NCBI RefSeq assembly: GCF_900088415.1
Contig: NZ_FLLQ01000003.1
Location: 248,001-312,000, forward strand
Reading direction: 5' to 3'
DNA length: 64,000 nt
Source: Vibrio mediterranei
GTDB taxonomy: Bacteria > Pseudomonadota > Gammaproteobacteria > Enterobacterales > Vibrionaceae
In this document: positions 1 through 9,219 of the stretch, one piece after another
How positions within the stretch are numbered: the first letter of the stretch is position 1
Layout: each line of letters starts with the position of its first letter
The notes under the pieces: model-generated
What the model was told of the DNA's origin: nothing
The model's input: only the letters and a program-made list of their open reading frames with translations
Database searches by the model: none
Program-made: the position numbers and the translations under genes

Positions 1-516
1 GATTTTCCGTTAGAACGTATTCTTGATAAGGTCCGTATTTCGTCGGGCGGTCGTCATGATCTGCTTCAGTTCTTTTTGGAACTGCAAATTTCAGCAGCCT
101 TTGCTGACGGAAGTGTTCACCCTGCTGAACGAGAAGTGTTGCACCGGATTGCGCAAGGACTTGGCTTCTCAGCTCAGCAGTTAGAGCAGCGATTACGAAT
201 GCAAGAAGCGGCGTTCCGATTCCAGCAGGGTGGTAATTTTGGTGGCGGTCATTATCAAGGTGGTCAACAATCAGGAAGTTGGCAGCAAGCGAGCAGTGCG
301 TCGCAGCTTTCTGACGCTTATGATGTGCTTGGTGTGTCTGAAGATGCCGATGCGAAGACGCTCAAACGAGCTTATCGTAAACTGATGAATGAGCATCATC
401 CAGATAAACTGATGGCTAAAGGTTTGCCACCTGAAATGATGAATATGGCAAAAGAAAAATCGCAAGAGATTCAAAATGCCTATGATTTAATTAAGAAGGT
501 GAAGGGATTTAAATAA
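1..516 (+). CDS. djlA: Co-chaperone DjlA, C-terminal part (5' end outside the window)
   Basis: The reading frame is open from base 1, so the N-terminal membrane anchor of this DnaJ-like co-chaperone lies upstream of the window; 171 residues are visible. They comprise the end of the TerB-like central domain, a Gly/Gln-rich linker (roughly residues 75-100 of the visible part), and a C-terminal J domain with the HPD motif (in HHPDKL) that stimulates the DnaK ATPase. A J domain at the C-terminus, rather than the N-terminus, is the hallmark of DjlA. It is an inner-membrane protein facing the cytoplasm. The stop codon overlaps the start of the next gene by one base, which suggests co-translation. 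Confidence 0.9.
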   Translation, partial: DFPLERILDKVRISSGGRHDLLQFFLELQISAAFADGSVHPAEREVLHRIAQGLGFSAQQLEQRLRMQEAAFRFQQGGNFGGGHYQGGQQSGSWQQASSASQLSDAYDVLGVSEDADAKTLKRAYRKLMNEHHPDKLMAKGLPPEMMNMAKEKSQEIQNAYDLIKKVKGFK

Positions 517-1058
517 TGCAGACAGACAAGGATGTACTGGACTTTTGGTTTGGTGAATTAACGCCCGCAGATTGGTTCTCTGGAGATGAGGTACTAGATG
601 ACCTCATCGAGCAGCGCTTTTTGTCGCTGCATAATAAAGCTGTGCTCGGTGAGCTTTATACGTGGCGTAAAAGCCCACAAGGACGCCTAGCTGAAATTAT
701 AGTTTTGGACCAGTTTTCTCGGAATTTATATCGTGGTAAGCCTCAGTCATTTTTGTCCGACCCAATGGCGTTGGTACTCGCCCAAGAAGCGGTAGCATTA
801 GGCGAAGATATGAAGTTAAGCGAAGAGCAACGTAGCTTCTTATACATGCCTTATATGCATAGCGAATCTTTGGTTGTTCATGAAGAGGCTGTGCGTTTAT
901 TTAAACAAAGCGGTCTTGAAAATAACCTGGATTTTGAATATCGCCACAAAGTGATTATCGAGCGATTTGGCCGCTACCCACATCGGAATAAGATTTTAGG
1001 GCGACAATCTAGTGAGGAAGAGCTGGAATTTCTTACCCAGCCCGGCTCTAGTTTTTGA
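516..1058 (+). CDS. DUF924 family protein
   Basis: A 180-residue soluble protein of the DUF924 family, recognised by the N-terminal VLDFWFGELTPADWF segment and the central VLDQFSRNLYRG and YMPYMHSE motifs. These helices form a TPR-like fold in family members of known structure, but no activity is established. There is no signal peptide or membrane segment. The ATG overlaps the djlA stop by one base, so it is probably translated from the djlA transcript. The family is widespread in proteobacteria and often sits beside unrelated housekeeping genes, so the neighbourhood says little about its function. Confidence 0.8.
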   Translation: MQTDKDVLDFWFGELTPADWFSGDEVLDDLIEQRFLSLHNKAVLGELYTWRKSPQGRLAEIIVLDQFSRNLYRGKPQSFLSDPMALVLAQEAVALGEDMKLSEEQRSFLYMPYMHSESLVVHEEAVRLFKQSGLENNLDFEYRHKVIIERFGRYPHRNKILGRQSSEEELEFLTQPGSSF

Positions 1059-1098
1059 AATGCAGTAAGGTTTAGGCAAGTAAGTCTGAACCCTAATG

Positions 1099-1890
1099 CT
1101 ATTTTTTGTTTAAAGCCCAATCGTAATCGTAGTCAATTTTACCCGCAAACCCTGTTAGCTTAGGGCTGTATTTTGCCATATGAGCAATGACACCACCTTG
1201 AGCTTTGAAGTCCTCAGCAAACCAGTCGTAAATCGACGAAAGTGTTGCCTTGTCACCTTTGATGTTTACGCCCTTATTTGAGTTGATAAAAGTGCTTGCC
1301 GCCTGTTCCAGTAACGCTTCTGTGTTGCTTGATGTGAACGCTTGAGGTTGCAGGTTTGGACATCCTAAACTGGCGCAGTTAACGGCGTAATGGGTTCTTG
1401 GGTCGTTCCAAATAGGACGAAGAATTCTGTGCTCAATATCATTAAGTGTCAGCGTTTGACCTGTAATTGTAATGACATCATCTCCCCAAGGTCCAAAGCT
1501 AAACAAACCACCCAGTTTTGTAATCGATTTTACTGGGTAATTATCTAAAATTAGGTCAACGGTAATCGCATTGTAGAGGTTCACCCAGTAAGCGTACTGT
1601 TCCGCTTTATTCAGTGTTCTAGGGTCGATGGCTGCGAGTTCCGACAGATAACTTTTTAATTGCTGCTTATCGTTAGGAGAAACTCGAACGTAACGTACCA
1701 AGGTATTGTCACCTTCTACTACCAAATATTTATCAAGAAAGGCTTGCCAGCTTTGGTGTGACACGTTTTGAAGGTTTGCTTCATTACTTGAGTTCCAGTA
1801 AGCCCAAAGCTCAGATTTCGGTGCGGAAAACGCAGTAAAACTAAACAATAAGAGAGAAGTCGTGAGTGCTCTAAGCAGTGTTTTAACCAT
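1099..1890 (-). CDS. DUF547 domain-containing exported protein
   Basis: A 263-residue protein with a clear Sec signal peptide (about residues 1-22, hydrophobic core SLLLFSFTAFSA). The DUF547 domain follows, with its typical AYWVNLYNAITVDLIL segment and the HYAVNCASLGCPNL motif. The conserved Asn-Cys-Ala and Cys-Pro residues suggest a cysteine-dependent fold, and transglutaminase-like activity has been speculated for the family, but no reaction is established. It should be periplasmic. It converges with the DUF924 gene, with only 40 bp between the stop codons. Family membership is secure; function is unknown. Confidence 0.8.
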   Translation of the reverse strand: MVKTLLRALTTSLLLFSFTAFSAPKSELWAYWNSSNEANLQNVSHQSWQAFLDKYLVVEGDNTLVRYVRVSPNDKQQLKSYLSELAAIDPRTLNKAEQYAYWVNLYNAITVDLILDNYPVKSITKLGGLFSFGPWGDDVITITGQTLTLNDIEHRILRPIWNDPRTHYAVNCASLGCPNLQPQAFTSSNTEALLEQAASTFINSNKGVNIKGDKATLSSIYDWFAEDFKAQGGVIAHMAKYSPKLTGFAGKIDYDYDWALNKK

Positions 1891-1960
1891 AGCAACGATC
1901 CATTTTATGTAAGGCTAATCCATCAGACCTGTAAAGGTGCCGAGTTATTTCAATTTAGTG

Positions 1961-1989
1961 AAAAAAATCCCAGCGCTTGGCTGGGATTT
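1961..1989 (-). terminator. Rho-independent terminator of the leuABCD operon
   Basis: A perfect 10-bp stem (AAATCCCAGC / GCTGGGATTT) with a 5-nt loop lies 19 bp after the leuD stop. Read on the minus strand it is followed by a run of seven T. Confidence 0.85.
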
Positions 1990-2007
1990 ATCAATTCGTT
2001 TTGGCAT

Positions 2008-2610
2008 TTATTTTAGGAAGCTAGGAATGTTGGCTTCATAAGCTGCAATTTTGTCTTCGTGCTGCAACGTTAGACCAATGTTGTCTAGACCGTTTAATAG
2101 GCAGTGGCGACGGAACTCGTCAATCTCAAAGCTGTAAGACTTACCGTTAGCGGTTACTTTCATTGCTTCTAGGTCGACAGTTATCTCGGCACCTTCGTTT
2201 GCTTCGACGTATTGGAACAGTTCATCCACTTCTTGCTCCGTTAACCGAACTGGTACCATTTGGTTGTTGATAGAGTTGCCATAGAAGATATCAGCAAAGC
2301 TTGGAGCGATCATTACTTGGATGCCGTAATCAGCCAGTGCCCAGGGAGCGTGTTCACGCGAAGAGCCACAGCCAAAGTTTTCACGAGCAAGTAAAATGCT
2401 AGCGCCTTGATAGCGAGGAGCATTCATAACAAATTCGGGATTGTCTTGCTCGCCTGCGTCGTCCAAAAAGCGCCAGTCGTGGAATAGGTGTTTACCAAAA
2501 CCAGTGCGAGTTACTTTCTGTAAAAACTGCTTAGGGATGATGGCATCGGTATCGACATTCGCTGCATCTAAAGGTACGACTAAGCCGGTGTGTTGTTTAA
2601 ATCCTGACAT
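2008..2610 (-). CDS. leuD: 3-isopropylmalate dehydratase small subunit
   Basis: With LeuC it forms the [4Fe-4S] isopropylmalate isomerase, which converts 2-isopropylmalate to 3-isopropylmalate in leucine synthesis. The 200-residue length is typical (E. coli has 201). It has the swivelling aconitase-like domain with the N-terminal [17 protein letters not shown] segment and the substrate-binding [16 protein letters not shown] loop. It is the last gene of leuABCD, 13 bp after leuC, and is followed by a strong terminator. It is a cytoplasmic enzyme with no anomalies. Confidence 0.96.
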   Translation of the reverse strand: MSGFKQHTGLVVPLDAANVDTDAIIPKQFLQKVTRTGFGKHLFHDWRFLDDAGEQDNPEFVMNAPRYQGASILLARENFGCGSSREHAPWALADYGIQVMIAPSFADIFYGNSINNQMVPVRLTEQEVDELFQYVEANEGAEITVDLEAMKVTANGKSYSFEIDEFRRHCLLNGLDNIGLTLQHEDKIAAYEANIPSFLK

Positions 2611-2623
2611 GTGGGTTTCCTTC

Positions 2624-4024
2624 TTAGTCTAGCTCTCTGATATCAACAAAATGACCTGCGATAGCCGCTGCGGCTGCCATTGCAGGACTGACTAGGTGTG
2701 TGCGACCGTCACGGCCTTGACGACCTTCAAAGTTACGGTTACTGGTAGAGGCGCAGCGCTCATGTGGGCCTAGGCGGTCATTGTTCATCGCCAGACACAT
2801 TGAGCAGCCTGGCAAGCGCCATTCAAAGCCCGCTTCTTTAAAGATAGAGTCTAAGCCTTCCGCTTCAGCCTGAGCTTTTACCTGCTCTGAGCCAGGGACA
2901 ATCAAAGCTTGCACATGATCTGCGACTTTACGACCTTTAGCAACAGCAGCTGCAGCACGCATATCTTCGATACGAGAGTTAGTACAAGAACCTACAAATA
3001 CTTTGTCTACTGGGTAGTCTTTAAGTGATTTACCCGCTTCTAGACCCATATAAGCCAGCGCTTTTTCTGCAGATGCTTTTTCTACTGGGTCAGCAAAGCT
3101 TTCCGGTGATGGAATAGGTTGGTCAACGGCAATAACTTGGCCGGGGTTGGTGCCCCAAGTAACCTGAGGTTTAATATCGGCACCGTTAAGTGTAACGACT
3201 GCGTCAAACTTAGCATCGTCATCGGTTTTAAAGGTTTTCCAGTATTCAACGGCAGCATCCCAGTCAGCGCCTTGAGGAGCGAACTTACGGCCTTTTAGAT
3301 ACTCAAACGTCGTCTCATCAGGAGCGATTAGACCTGCTTTCGCACCGAGTTCGATAGCCATGTTACATACCGTCATACGACCTTCCATAGAAAGGTCAGT
3401 AATCGCTTCACCACAGAACTCAACGACGTAACCCGTACCACCTGCTGCTGTAGTTTCACCGATAATGGCTAGGACGATATCTTTTGCCGTTACACCGGGA
3501 GCTACTTTACCTTTGACTTCAATCTTCATCGCTTTAGCGCGAGATTGTTTTAGTGTTTGAGTCGCTAGGACGTGCTCTACTTCTGAGGTACCAATGCCAA
3601 ATGCCAATGAACCAAATGCACCGTGAGTAGCCGTATGCGAATCACCACAAACAATGGTCATCGCTGGTAGCGTAATACCAAGCTCTGGGCCCATAACATG
3701 AACAATACCTTGGTATTTATGATTGATATCGTAAAGCGTCACCCCGAATTCTTCGCAGTTCTTGGATAGCGTTTCCATCTGGATACGCGCCATTTCACCA
3801 GAGGCGTTGATGTCTTTGGTCGTTGTCGAAACGTTGTGGTCCATCGTCGCGAAAGTCTTACCTACTTGGCGCACTTGGCGACCTTTTTCGCGCAGACCAT
3901 CAAATGCTTGAGGAGATGTCACTTCATGAACCAAGTGACGATCGATATATAGGATTGGGTTTTCACCCTCCGCTTCTACGGCGACGTGTGCATCGTAGAC
4001 TTTTTCGTATAGTGTTTTTGACAT
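2624..4024 (-). CDS. leuC: 3-isopropylmalate dehydratase large subunit
   Basis: Catalytic Fe-S subunit of isopropylmalate isomerase. The start is placed at the ATG of [13 protein letters not shown], giving 466 residues, exactly the E. coli length; an in-frame extension of nine codons upstream (MAEEARNLA) has no homology support. Cluster ligands are visible in [10 protein letters not shown] and in GCSMCLAMN near the C-terminus. The third gene of leuABCD, it is separated from leuB by about 60 bp and from leuD by 13 bp. Cytoplasmic. Confidence 0.95.
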   Translation of the reverse strand: MSKTLYEKVYDAHVAVEAEGENPILYIDRHLVHEVTSPQAFDGLREKGRQVRQVGKTFATMDHNVSTTTKDINASGEMARIQMETLSKNCEEFGVTLYDINHKYQGIVHVMGPELGITLPAMTIVCGDSHTATHGAFGSLAFGIGTSEVEHVLATQTLKQSRAKAMKIEVKGKVAPGVTAKDIVLAIIGETTAAGGTGYVVEFCGEAITDLSMEGRMTVCNMAIELGAKAGLIAPDETTFEYLKGRKFAPQGADWDAAVEYWKTFKTDDDAKFDAVVTLNGADIKPQVTWGTNPGQVIAVDQPIPSPESFADPVEKASAEKALAYMGLEAGKSLKDYPVDKVFVGSCTNSRIEDMRAAAAVAKGRKVADHVQALIVPGSEQVKAQAEAEGLDSIFKEAGFEWRLPGCSMCLAMNNDRLGPHERCASTSNRNFEGRQGRDGRTHLVSPAMAAAAAIAGHFVDIRELD

Positions 4025-4084
4025 TGCTAAATTCCTTGCTTCTTCCGCCACACCCCTATAGGCGCAGCGAAGGCGATGTTGTAA

Positions 4085-5203
<1,119 letters not shown>

Positions 5204-5215
5204 TTATATTTCTTA

Positions 5216-5258
5216 AGCCCCTTGAAAACTATTGTCTGTACAACAACAGCAAGGGGCT
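5216..5258 (-). promoter_or_regulatory. Intercistronic hairpin between leuA and leuB
   Basis: Arms AGCCCCTTG (5216-5224) and CAAGGGGCT (5250-5258) are perfectly complementary and enclose 25 nt. There is no T run on the minus strand, so it looks like a processing or mRNA-stability element rather than a terminator. Function is inferred only from its position. Confidence 0.5.
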
Positions 5259-5293
5259 AAATTTTCCTGTGGTCTTGGGAATGAACGCTTACC

Positions 5294-6841
5294 TTAGACC
5301 GCTTCTACTTTTTTCTGCTTCATCTCTTCAATCTGATCAGCGCGATGAATACTATTGATAACATGAAGTAGGGCTTGACCAGAAGCTTCAACGATATCCG
5401 TTGAGACACCAGTCCCGTGATATTTGCGACCCTTGTAGTTAGCAATAATATCTGCTTGGCCCAAACCATCTTCGCCTTCACCTTTTGCAGTCAAATCAAA
5501 CTTATCTAGAACAATGTCGTAACCCGTCACGCGATAGATACATTGATAAAGCGCATCAACTGGGCCGTTACCGACGGCCGCCTCGCATTTCTCTTCATCA
5601 CCACATTGAATCTTGATGCTTGTCGTTGCCATGATGCTACCAGATTGAACGCTTAGATAGTTCAACTTAAAGAAGTCGTCTTCGGCACGCAAGTTCGCAA
5701 AGTGCATTAATGCTTCTAAATCGTAATCAAAGACCTGACCTTTACGATCCGCTAGCTTCAAGAAATCCTCATATAGCGTGTCTAGATTGTATTCATTCTC
5801 GTTGTAACCCATCGCATCCATATGACTCTTAACAGCAGCTCGACCAGAACGACTCGTTAGGTTCAATGCTTTGTCTTTTAGGCCAATGGATTCCGGTGTC
5901 ATGATCTCGTAGGTATTTTTGTTCTTCAACATACCGTCTTGGTGAATGCCTGAAGAGTGGCTAAATGCATTCGCACCAACAATGGCTTTGTTGTCTTGAA
6001 TTGGCATGTTGCATAGCTGGGAAATCAATTTACTGGTGCGATGGATTTCTTGATGTTGCAGGCCAGTATGGACACCTAGAAGTTCTTGGCGCGTTTTAAT
6101 AATCATCGCAATTTCTTCTAGAGAGCAGTTACCCGCGCGCTCACCGATACCATTAATGGTGCCTTCAATTTGGCGAGCACCTGCTTGGACTGCTGCGATA
6201 GAGTTCGCCACCGACATGCCTAAGTCATCATGGCAGTGCACCGAAATAATCGCTTTGTCGATGTTAGGAACGCGATTGAAAAGGGTTTGGATGATGCCAC
6301 CGAATTCGTTTGGAACCGTGTAGCCTACCGTATCTGGAATATTGATGGTACTTGCGCCAGCGTCAATAGCGGCTTCGACCATACGGCAAAGATTGTCGAT
6401 TGGTGTGCGTCCTGCATCTTCACAAGAGAACTCAACGTCGTCGGTGTAGTTACGTGCATGTTTCACCGCTTTTACGCCCATCTCGACCACATCATCATAA
6501 CTACGACGCAATTTATCTTGAACGTGAACCGTTGAGGTAGAGATGAACGTGTGAATACGGAATGCTTCTGCGACTTTTAACGCTTCAGCGGCGGCATCAA
6601 TATCTTTAGCCACTGCGCGTGACAATGCACAAACTCGACTGTTTTTGATGTGTTTAGCGATGGTTTGTACTGACTCAAAGTCACCTGGAGAGGAGATAGG
6701 GAAGCCAGCTTCAATAACATCAACACCTAGACGCTCGAGCGCATAAGCAATTTGCAGTTTCTCTTTAACTGTCAGACTTGCTGAAAGTGCTTGCTCGCCG
6801 TCACGCAATGTGGTGTCGAATATTATCACCTGATCTTTCAT
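5294..6841 (-). CDS. leuA: 2-isopropylmalate synthase
   Basis: Condenses acetyl-CoA with 2-oxoisovalerate, the first and leucine-inhibited step of leucine synthesis. At 515 residues it matches the short enterobacterial/Vibrio type (E. coli 523). The TIM-barrel catalytic domain begins with [13 protein letters not shown] and carries the metal-binding [13 protein letters not shown] loop. The C-terminal third (from about residue 390) is the LeuA allosteric domain that binds leucine. It is the first structural gene of leuABCD, 116 bp downstream of the leader peptide gene and directly after the attenuator. Confidence 0.96.
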   Translation of the reverse strand: MKDQVIIFDTTLRDGEQALSASLTVKEKLQIAYALERLGVDVIEAGFPISSPGDFESVQTIAKHIKNSRVCALSRAVAKDIDAAAEALKVAEAFRIHTFISTSTVHVQDKLRRSYDDVVEMGVKAVKHARNYTDDVEFSCEDAGRTPIDNLCRMVEAAIDAGASTINIPDTVGYTVPNEFGGIIQTLFNRVPNIDKAIISVHCHDDLGMSVANSIAAVQAGARQIEGTINGIGERAGNCSLEEIAMIIKTRQELLGVHTGLQHQEIHRTSKLISQLCNMPIQDNKAIVGANAFSHSSGIHQDGMLKNKNTYEIMTPESIGLKDKALNLTSRSGRAAVKSHMDAMGYNENEYNLDTLYEDFLKLADRKGQVFDYDLEALMHFANLRAEDDFFKLNYLSVQSGSIMATTSIKIQCGDEEKCEAAVGNGPVDALYQCIYRVTGYDIVLDKFDLTAKGEGEDGLGQADIIANYKGRKYHGTGVSTDIVEASGQALLHVINSIHRADQIEEMKQKKVEAV

Positions 6842-6893
6842 AGTTGCTTCCTCTTTGTACAGGTTAATCGTTTACGTCCAGTTCAATCGATAT

Positions 6894-6925
6894 AAAAAAA
6901 CCCGCTTGTCTAAGCGGGTTTTTTT
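6894..6925 (-). terminator. leu operon transcription attenuator
   Basis: A 7-bp G+C-rich stem (CCCGCTT / AAGCGGG) is flanked by seven A and seven T. It lies between the leucine-rich leader gene and leuA, just over 50 bp before the leuA start. A strong intrinsic terminator placed inside the leader of a biosynthetic operon is the standard arrangement of an attenuator. Confidence 0.85.
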
Positions 6926-6956
6926 AGAATTCTTAGTGGTGTTTTTCGTCCACAAC

Positions 6957-7019
6957 CTACCCGCGCGATGTTTTCACGATAAGGAGGAGGTTCAGGAGTA
7001 GAGAAAAACGTAATGACAC
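6957..7019 (-). CDS. leuL: leu operon leader peptide
   Basis: A 20-codon frame starting with GTG encodes MSLRFSLLLNLLLIVKTSRG. It contains seven leucines, including Leu7-Leu8-Leu9 and Leu11-Leu12-Leu13, written as CTA CTC CTG and CTC CTC CTT. A GGAA sequence about 9 nt upstream can serve as the ribosome site. It lies between a promoter and the attenuator. When charged leucyl-tRNA is short, the ribosome should stall on the leucine codons and let an antiterminator form, allowing leuABCD transcription. This is inferred from the E. coli leuL system; the peptide itself is read directly from the sequence. Confidence 0.8.
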   Translation of the reverse strand: MSLRFSLLLNLLLIVKTSRG

Positions 7020-7050
7020 TGTTATGCATTCCACAAAATTAAGTTACAAG

Positions 7051-7080
7051 ATTAGTACCGCACTCAAGCTCATGCGTCAA
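7051..7080 (-). promoter_or_regulatory. Predicted sigma-70 promoter of leuL-leuABCD
   Basis: On the minus strand, TTGACG (7080-7075) is followed after 17-18 nt by TACTAAT (7057-7051). This places the transcript start about 25 nt before the leuL GTG. The -35 is near consensus and the -10 is moderate. Confidence 0.6.
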
Positions 7081-7148
7081 GGGTTAATCTGATTTTTCTT
7101 GGATATCGGATCAGTGAGCACTGCAGTCTCAGCGTTTTCAATAGTAAA

Positions 7149-7229
7149 TTAATCAAATGATTAAATTGTGATGAATTATTGTTCTGCATAAAGCAAAGGT
7201 ATCAGTCCTATAATTAATCTTGTGATTAA
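7149..7229. promoter_or_regulatory. Two palindromic operators upstream of the TetR regulator
   Basis: The same palindrome, TTAATC-N4-GATTAA, occurs twice, at 7149-7164 and 7214-7229, with centres 65 bp apart. The second overlaps the end of a TATAAT sequence (7209-7214) that fits as the -10 of the tetR gene. This arrangement suggests autorepression by the TetR protein. Confidence 0.55.
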
Positions 7230-7245
7230 TAATTAAGGTTAAATT

Positions 7246-7902
7246 ATGCAGCCTGTGGAACAAGAGAAGAGAAAGGTAGGCCGCCCTAGAAAGCAAACTG
7301 ACGCGCGACAAAAGCTGCTAGAGCATGCTCGTGAACTGTTTGTTGTCATGCCATACGATAAGGTATCGACTCGCCTGATTGCGCAACGAGCGGGCGTCAA
7401 TATTGCGATGATTCGTTACTACTTTGGCAACAAAGAGGGGCTCTTCGAAACCATGGTTCGTGAGACCATCGCCCCGATGAAAAACAAAATGGATGAAGTT
7501 TTTATGAAAGGCGATCATCGTAACTTGTTTGATTTTATGCGTATTTATTATCACGAAATGAACAAAGTTCCACAGTTCCCGCGTTTAGTCGCTCAAATCA
7601 TGCATATGCCTCCCTCGGCGACACAGAGACGACTGTTTGAAAAAGTGTTTGTTGATCTTGCTCGCCCAGACCATGACCTGATGTTTGGTCGACTGCAACA
7701 GGCAGGATATTTACGTGATGATATTGATCCGAAGCTTTGTAAAGTATCGTTCATATCACTCATGGTGTTTCCGTTTGTCGCGCCACCTGCCATGTTGCAA
7801 CTACACGGAATCGAACTGAATGAAGCCTTTCTAGATGAGTTGCTCGAACACAACATCTCATTGCTATCACGTGCGCTGTTACGCGACCCTACTAACGACT
7901 AA
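7246..7902 (+). CDS. TetR/AcrR family transcriptional regulator
   Basis: A 218-residue repressor. An N-terminal basic segment (EKRKVGRPRKQ) precedes the TetR helix-turn-helix at about residues 25-70 (STRLIAQRAGVNIAMIRYYFGNKEGLF), followed by an all-helical ligand domain. It lies 15 bp upstream of an RND efflux adaptor gene on the same strand, so it most likely controls that pump, sensing a pump substrate. Two copies of one palindrome in its promoter region fit autoregulation. AAGG about 7 nt before the ATG acts as the ribosome site. The inducer cannot be told from the sequence. Confidence 0.85.
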   Translation: MQPVEQEKRKVGRPRKQTDARQKLLEHARELFVVMPYDKVSTRLIAQRAGVNIAMIRYYFGNKEGLFETMVRETIAPMKNKMDEVFMKGDHRNLFDFMRIYYHEMNKVPQFPRLVAQIMHMPPSATQRRLFEKVFVDLARPDHDLMFGRLQQAGYLRDDIDPKLCKVSFISLMVFPFVAPPAMLQLHGIELNEAFLDELLEHNISLLSRALLRDPTND

Positions 7903-7917
7903 TCAGAATGTGACCTT

Positions 7918-9219
7918 ATGACGTCTAAAAATAAAAAGCTGTTGTTTTTTCCTGCCTTTGCAGTTGGTGTAATTGCGCTCATTGCAGCAATAAACCTGAG
8001 ACCCGATGTGCCAACGAAACCCGCTGGAGATCGTTCAAGAGTCGTGGATACCATGACTCTAGCACCGCAGATGTCAGCGCCTATCGCAATTGGCTTTGGT
8101 CGAGCTGAACCGAAAGTTGAGTGGAAGGCCATCGCAGAGGTGACAGGAGCGGTGGTATACAAGCATCCGAATTTAGAAAAAGGCACCGTGGTAGCGGCGG
8201 GAACGGAAATTCTTCGTATTGACCCTTTAGATTACGAACTCAAGCTATCACAGGCGATTGCCGACCTTAAATCAAGCGAAACTCAATTGGCTCGTTTAGA
8301 CCAAGAAGAGACGAACCTGAAACAAACACTATCTATTGAGATAAACCGCTTACAACTCGCGGAAAACGAATACCAGCGCCGTGTGGACCTCAATAAGCGT
8401 GGCTTAACGTCTCAGTCTGATGTCGATACTCAAAAGCAAAATATGCTGTCGCAGAAAAAGTTGGTTCAAGATATTGAAAACCAATTGGCGTTGATGCCGG
8501 ATGAAAGAGGTGTCTCCCAAGCTTTGGTGAAAGTGAACCAAGCGAAAGTAGATGAAGCGAAGCGCTCATTGGAAAAGACTCGCATTGTTTTGCCCGTTAC
8601 GATGCGTGTTTCTGAAGTGGATGCTGAGTTAAACCAAGTTGTGAACTTGCAGCAAACCATGGTTACAGCACACCTAAACGATGTGATGGAAGTAGAAGCG
8701 CAGTTGTCGATTCACGATTTGCAGCTGTTGTCGAATACCCTGAATTGGGATGAGAGCCAAAGTGGTAATGTTGAACTAGATAAGCTGCAAGCCACTGTGG
8801 AATTGAGTAGCGGAAACCTTACGGCAACTTGGCCAGCTAAAGTGGCACGTGTCAGCGAAACCGTTGATGCCAACCAAGCGACAGCAGGTGTGATTCTGGA
8901 AGTTTCTCAATTGCCAAGCAACAACGGCCTTGCGGGTACGCCAGTGCTGGTCAATGGGATGTTTGTAAAAGCAACCATTGAAGGACAGAAACAACCATCT
9001 TGGCTCGTGCCTGAACGCGCATTGCACGGCGATAAAATCTATTTGATGAACGATGAAAATCGCCTTGAAATGCGTTCGGTACAAGTCTCTTACCGTAGGG
9101 ATAATCAAGTGATCATCACTGGTGACCTACAGCAAGGTGAGAAAGTGATTCTGAACGATATTTTGCCCGCTATTGAAGGAATGTTAGTCCGAGAAAGCAT
9201 CGACGAGGCAAGCCAATGA
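7918..9219 (+). CDS. RND efflux periplasmic adaptor (membrane fusion protein)
   Basis: A 433-residue HlyD/AcrA-type adaptor that links an inner-membrane RND pump to an outer-membrane channel. A single N-terminal membrane segment (about residues 4-27, LLFFPAFAVGVIALIAAI) has no lipobox, so it is anchored by this helix. A biotinyl-lipoyl half follows, then a long coiled-coil hairpin (about residues 115-200, Gln/Leu/Glu-rich), the second lipoyl half and beta-barrel domains. The stop overlaps the pump start by 4 bp (ATGA), so the two are translationally coupled. No outer-membrane factor gene is present, so it probably uses a TolC homologue encoded elsewhere. Confidence 0.9.
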   Translation: MTSKNKKLLFFPAFAVGVIALIAAINLRPDVPTKPAGDRSRVVDTMTLAPQMSAPIAIGFGRAEPKVEWKAIAEVTGAVVYKHPNLEKGTVVAAGTEILRIDPLDYELKLSQAIADLKSSETQLARLDQEETNLKQTLSIEINRLQLAENEYQRRVDLNKRGLTSQSDVDTQKQNMLSQKKLVQDIENQLALMPDERGVSQALVKVNQAKVDEAKRSLEKTRIVLPVTMRVSEVDAELNQVVNLQQTMVTAHLNDVMEVEAQLSIHDLQLLSNTLNWDESQSGNVELDKLQATVELSSGNLTATWPAKVARVSETVDANQATAGVILEVSQLPSNNGLAGTPVLVNGMFVKATIEGQKQPSWLVPERALHGDKIYLMNDENRLEMRSVQVSYRRDNQVIITGDLQQGEKVILNDILPAIEGMLVRESIDEASQ

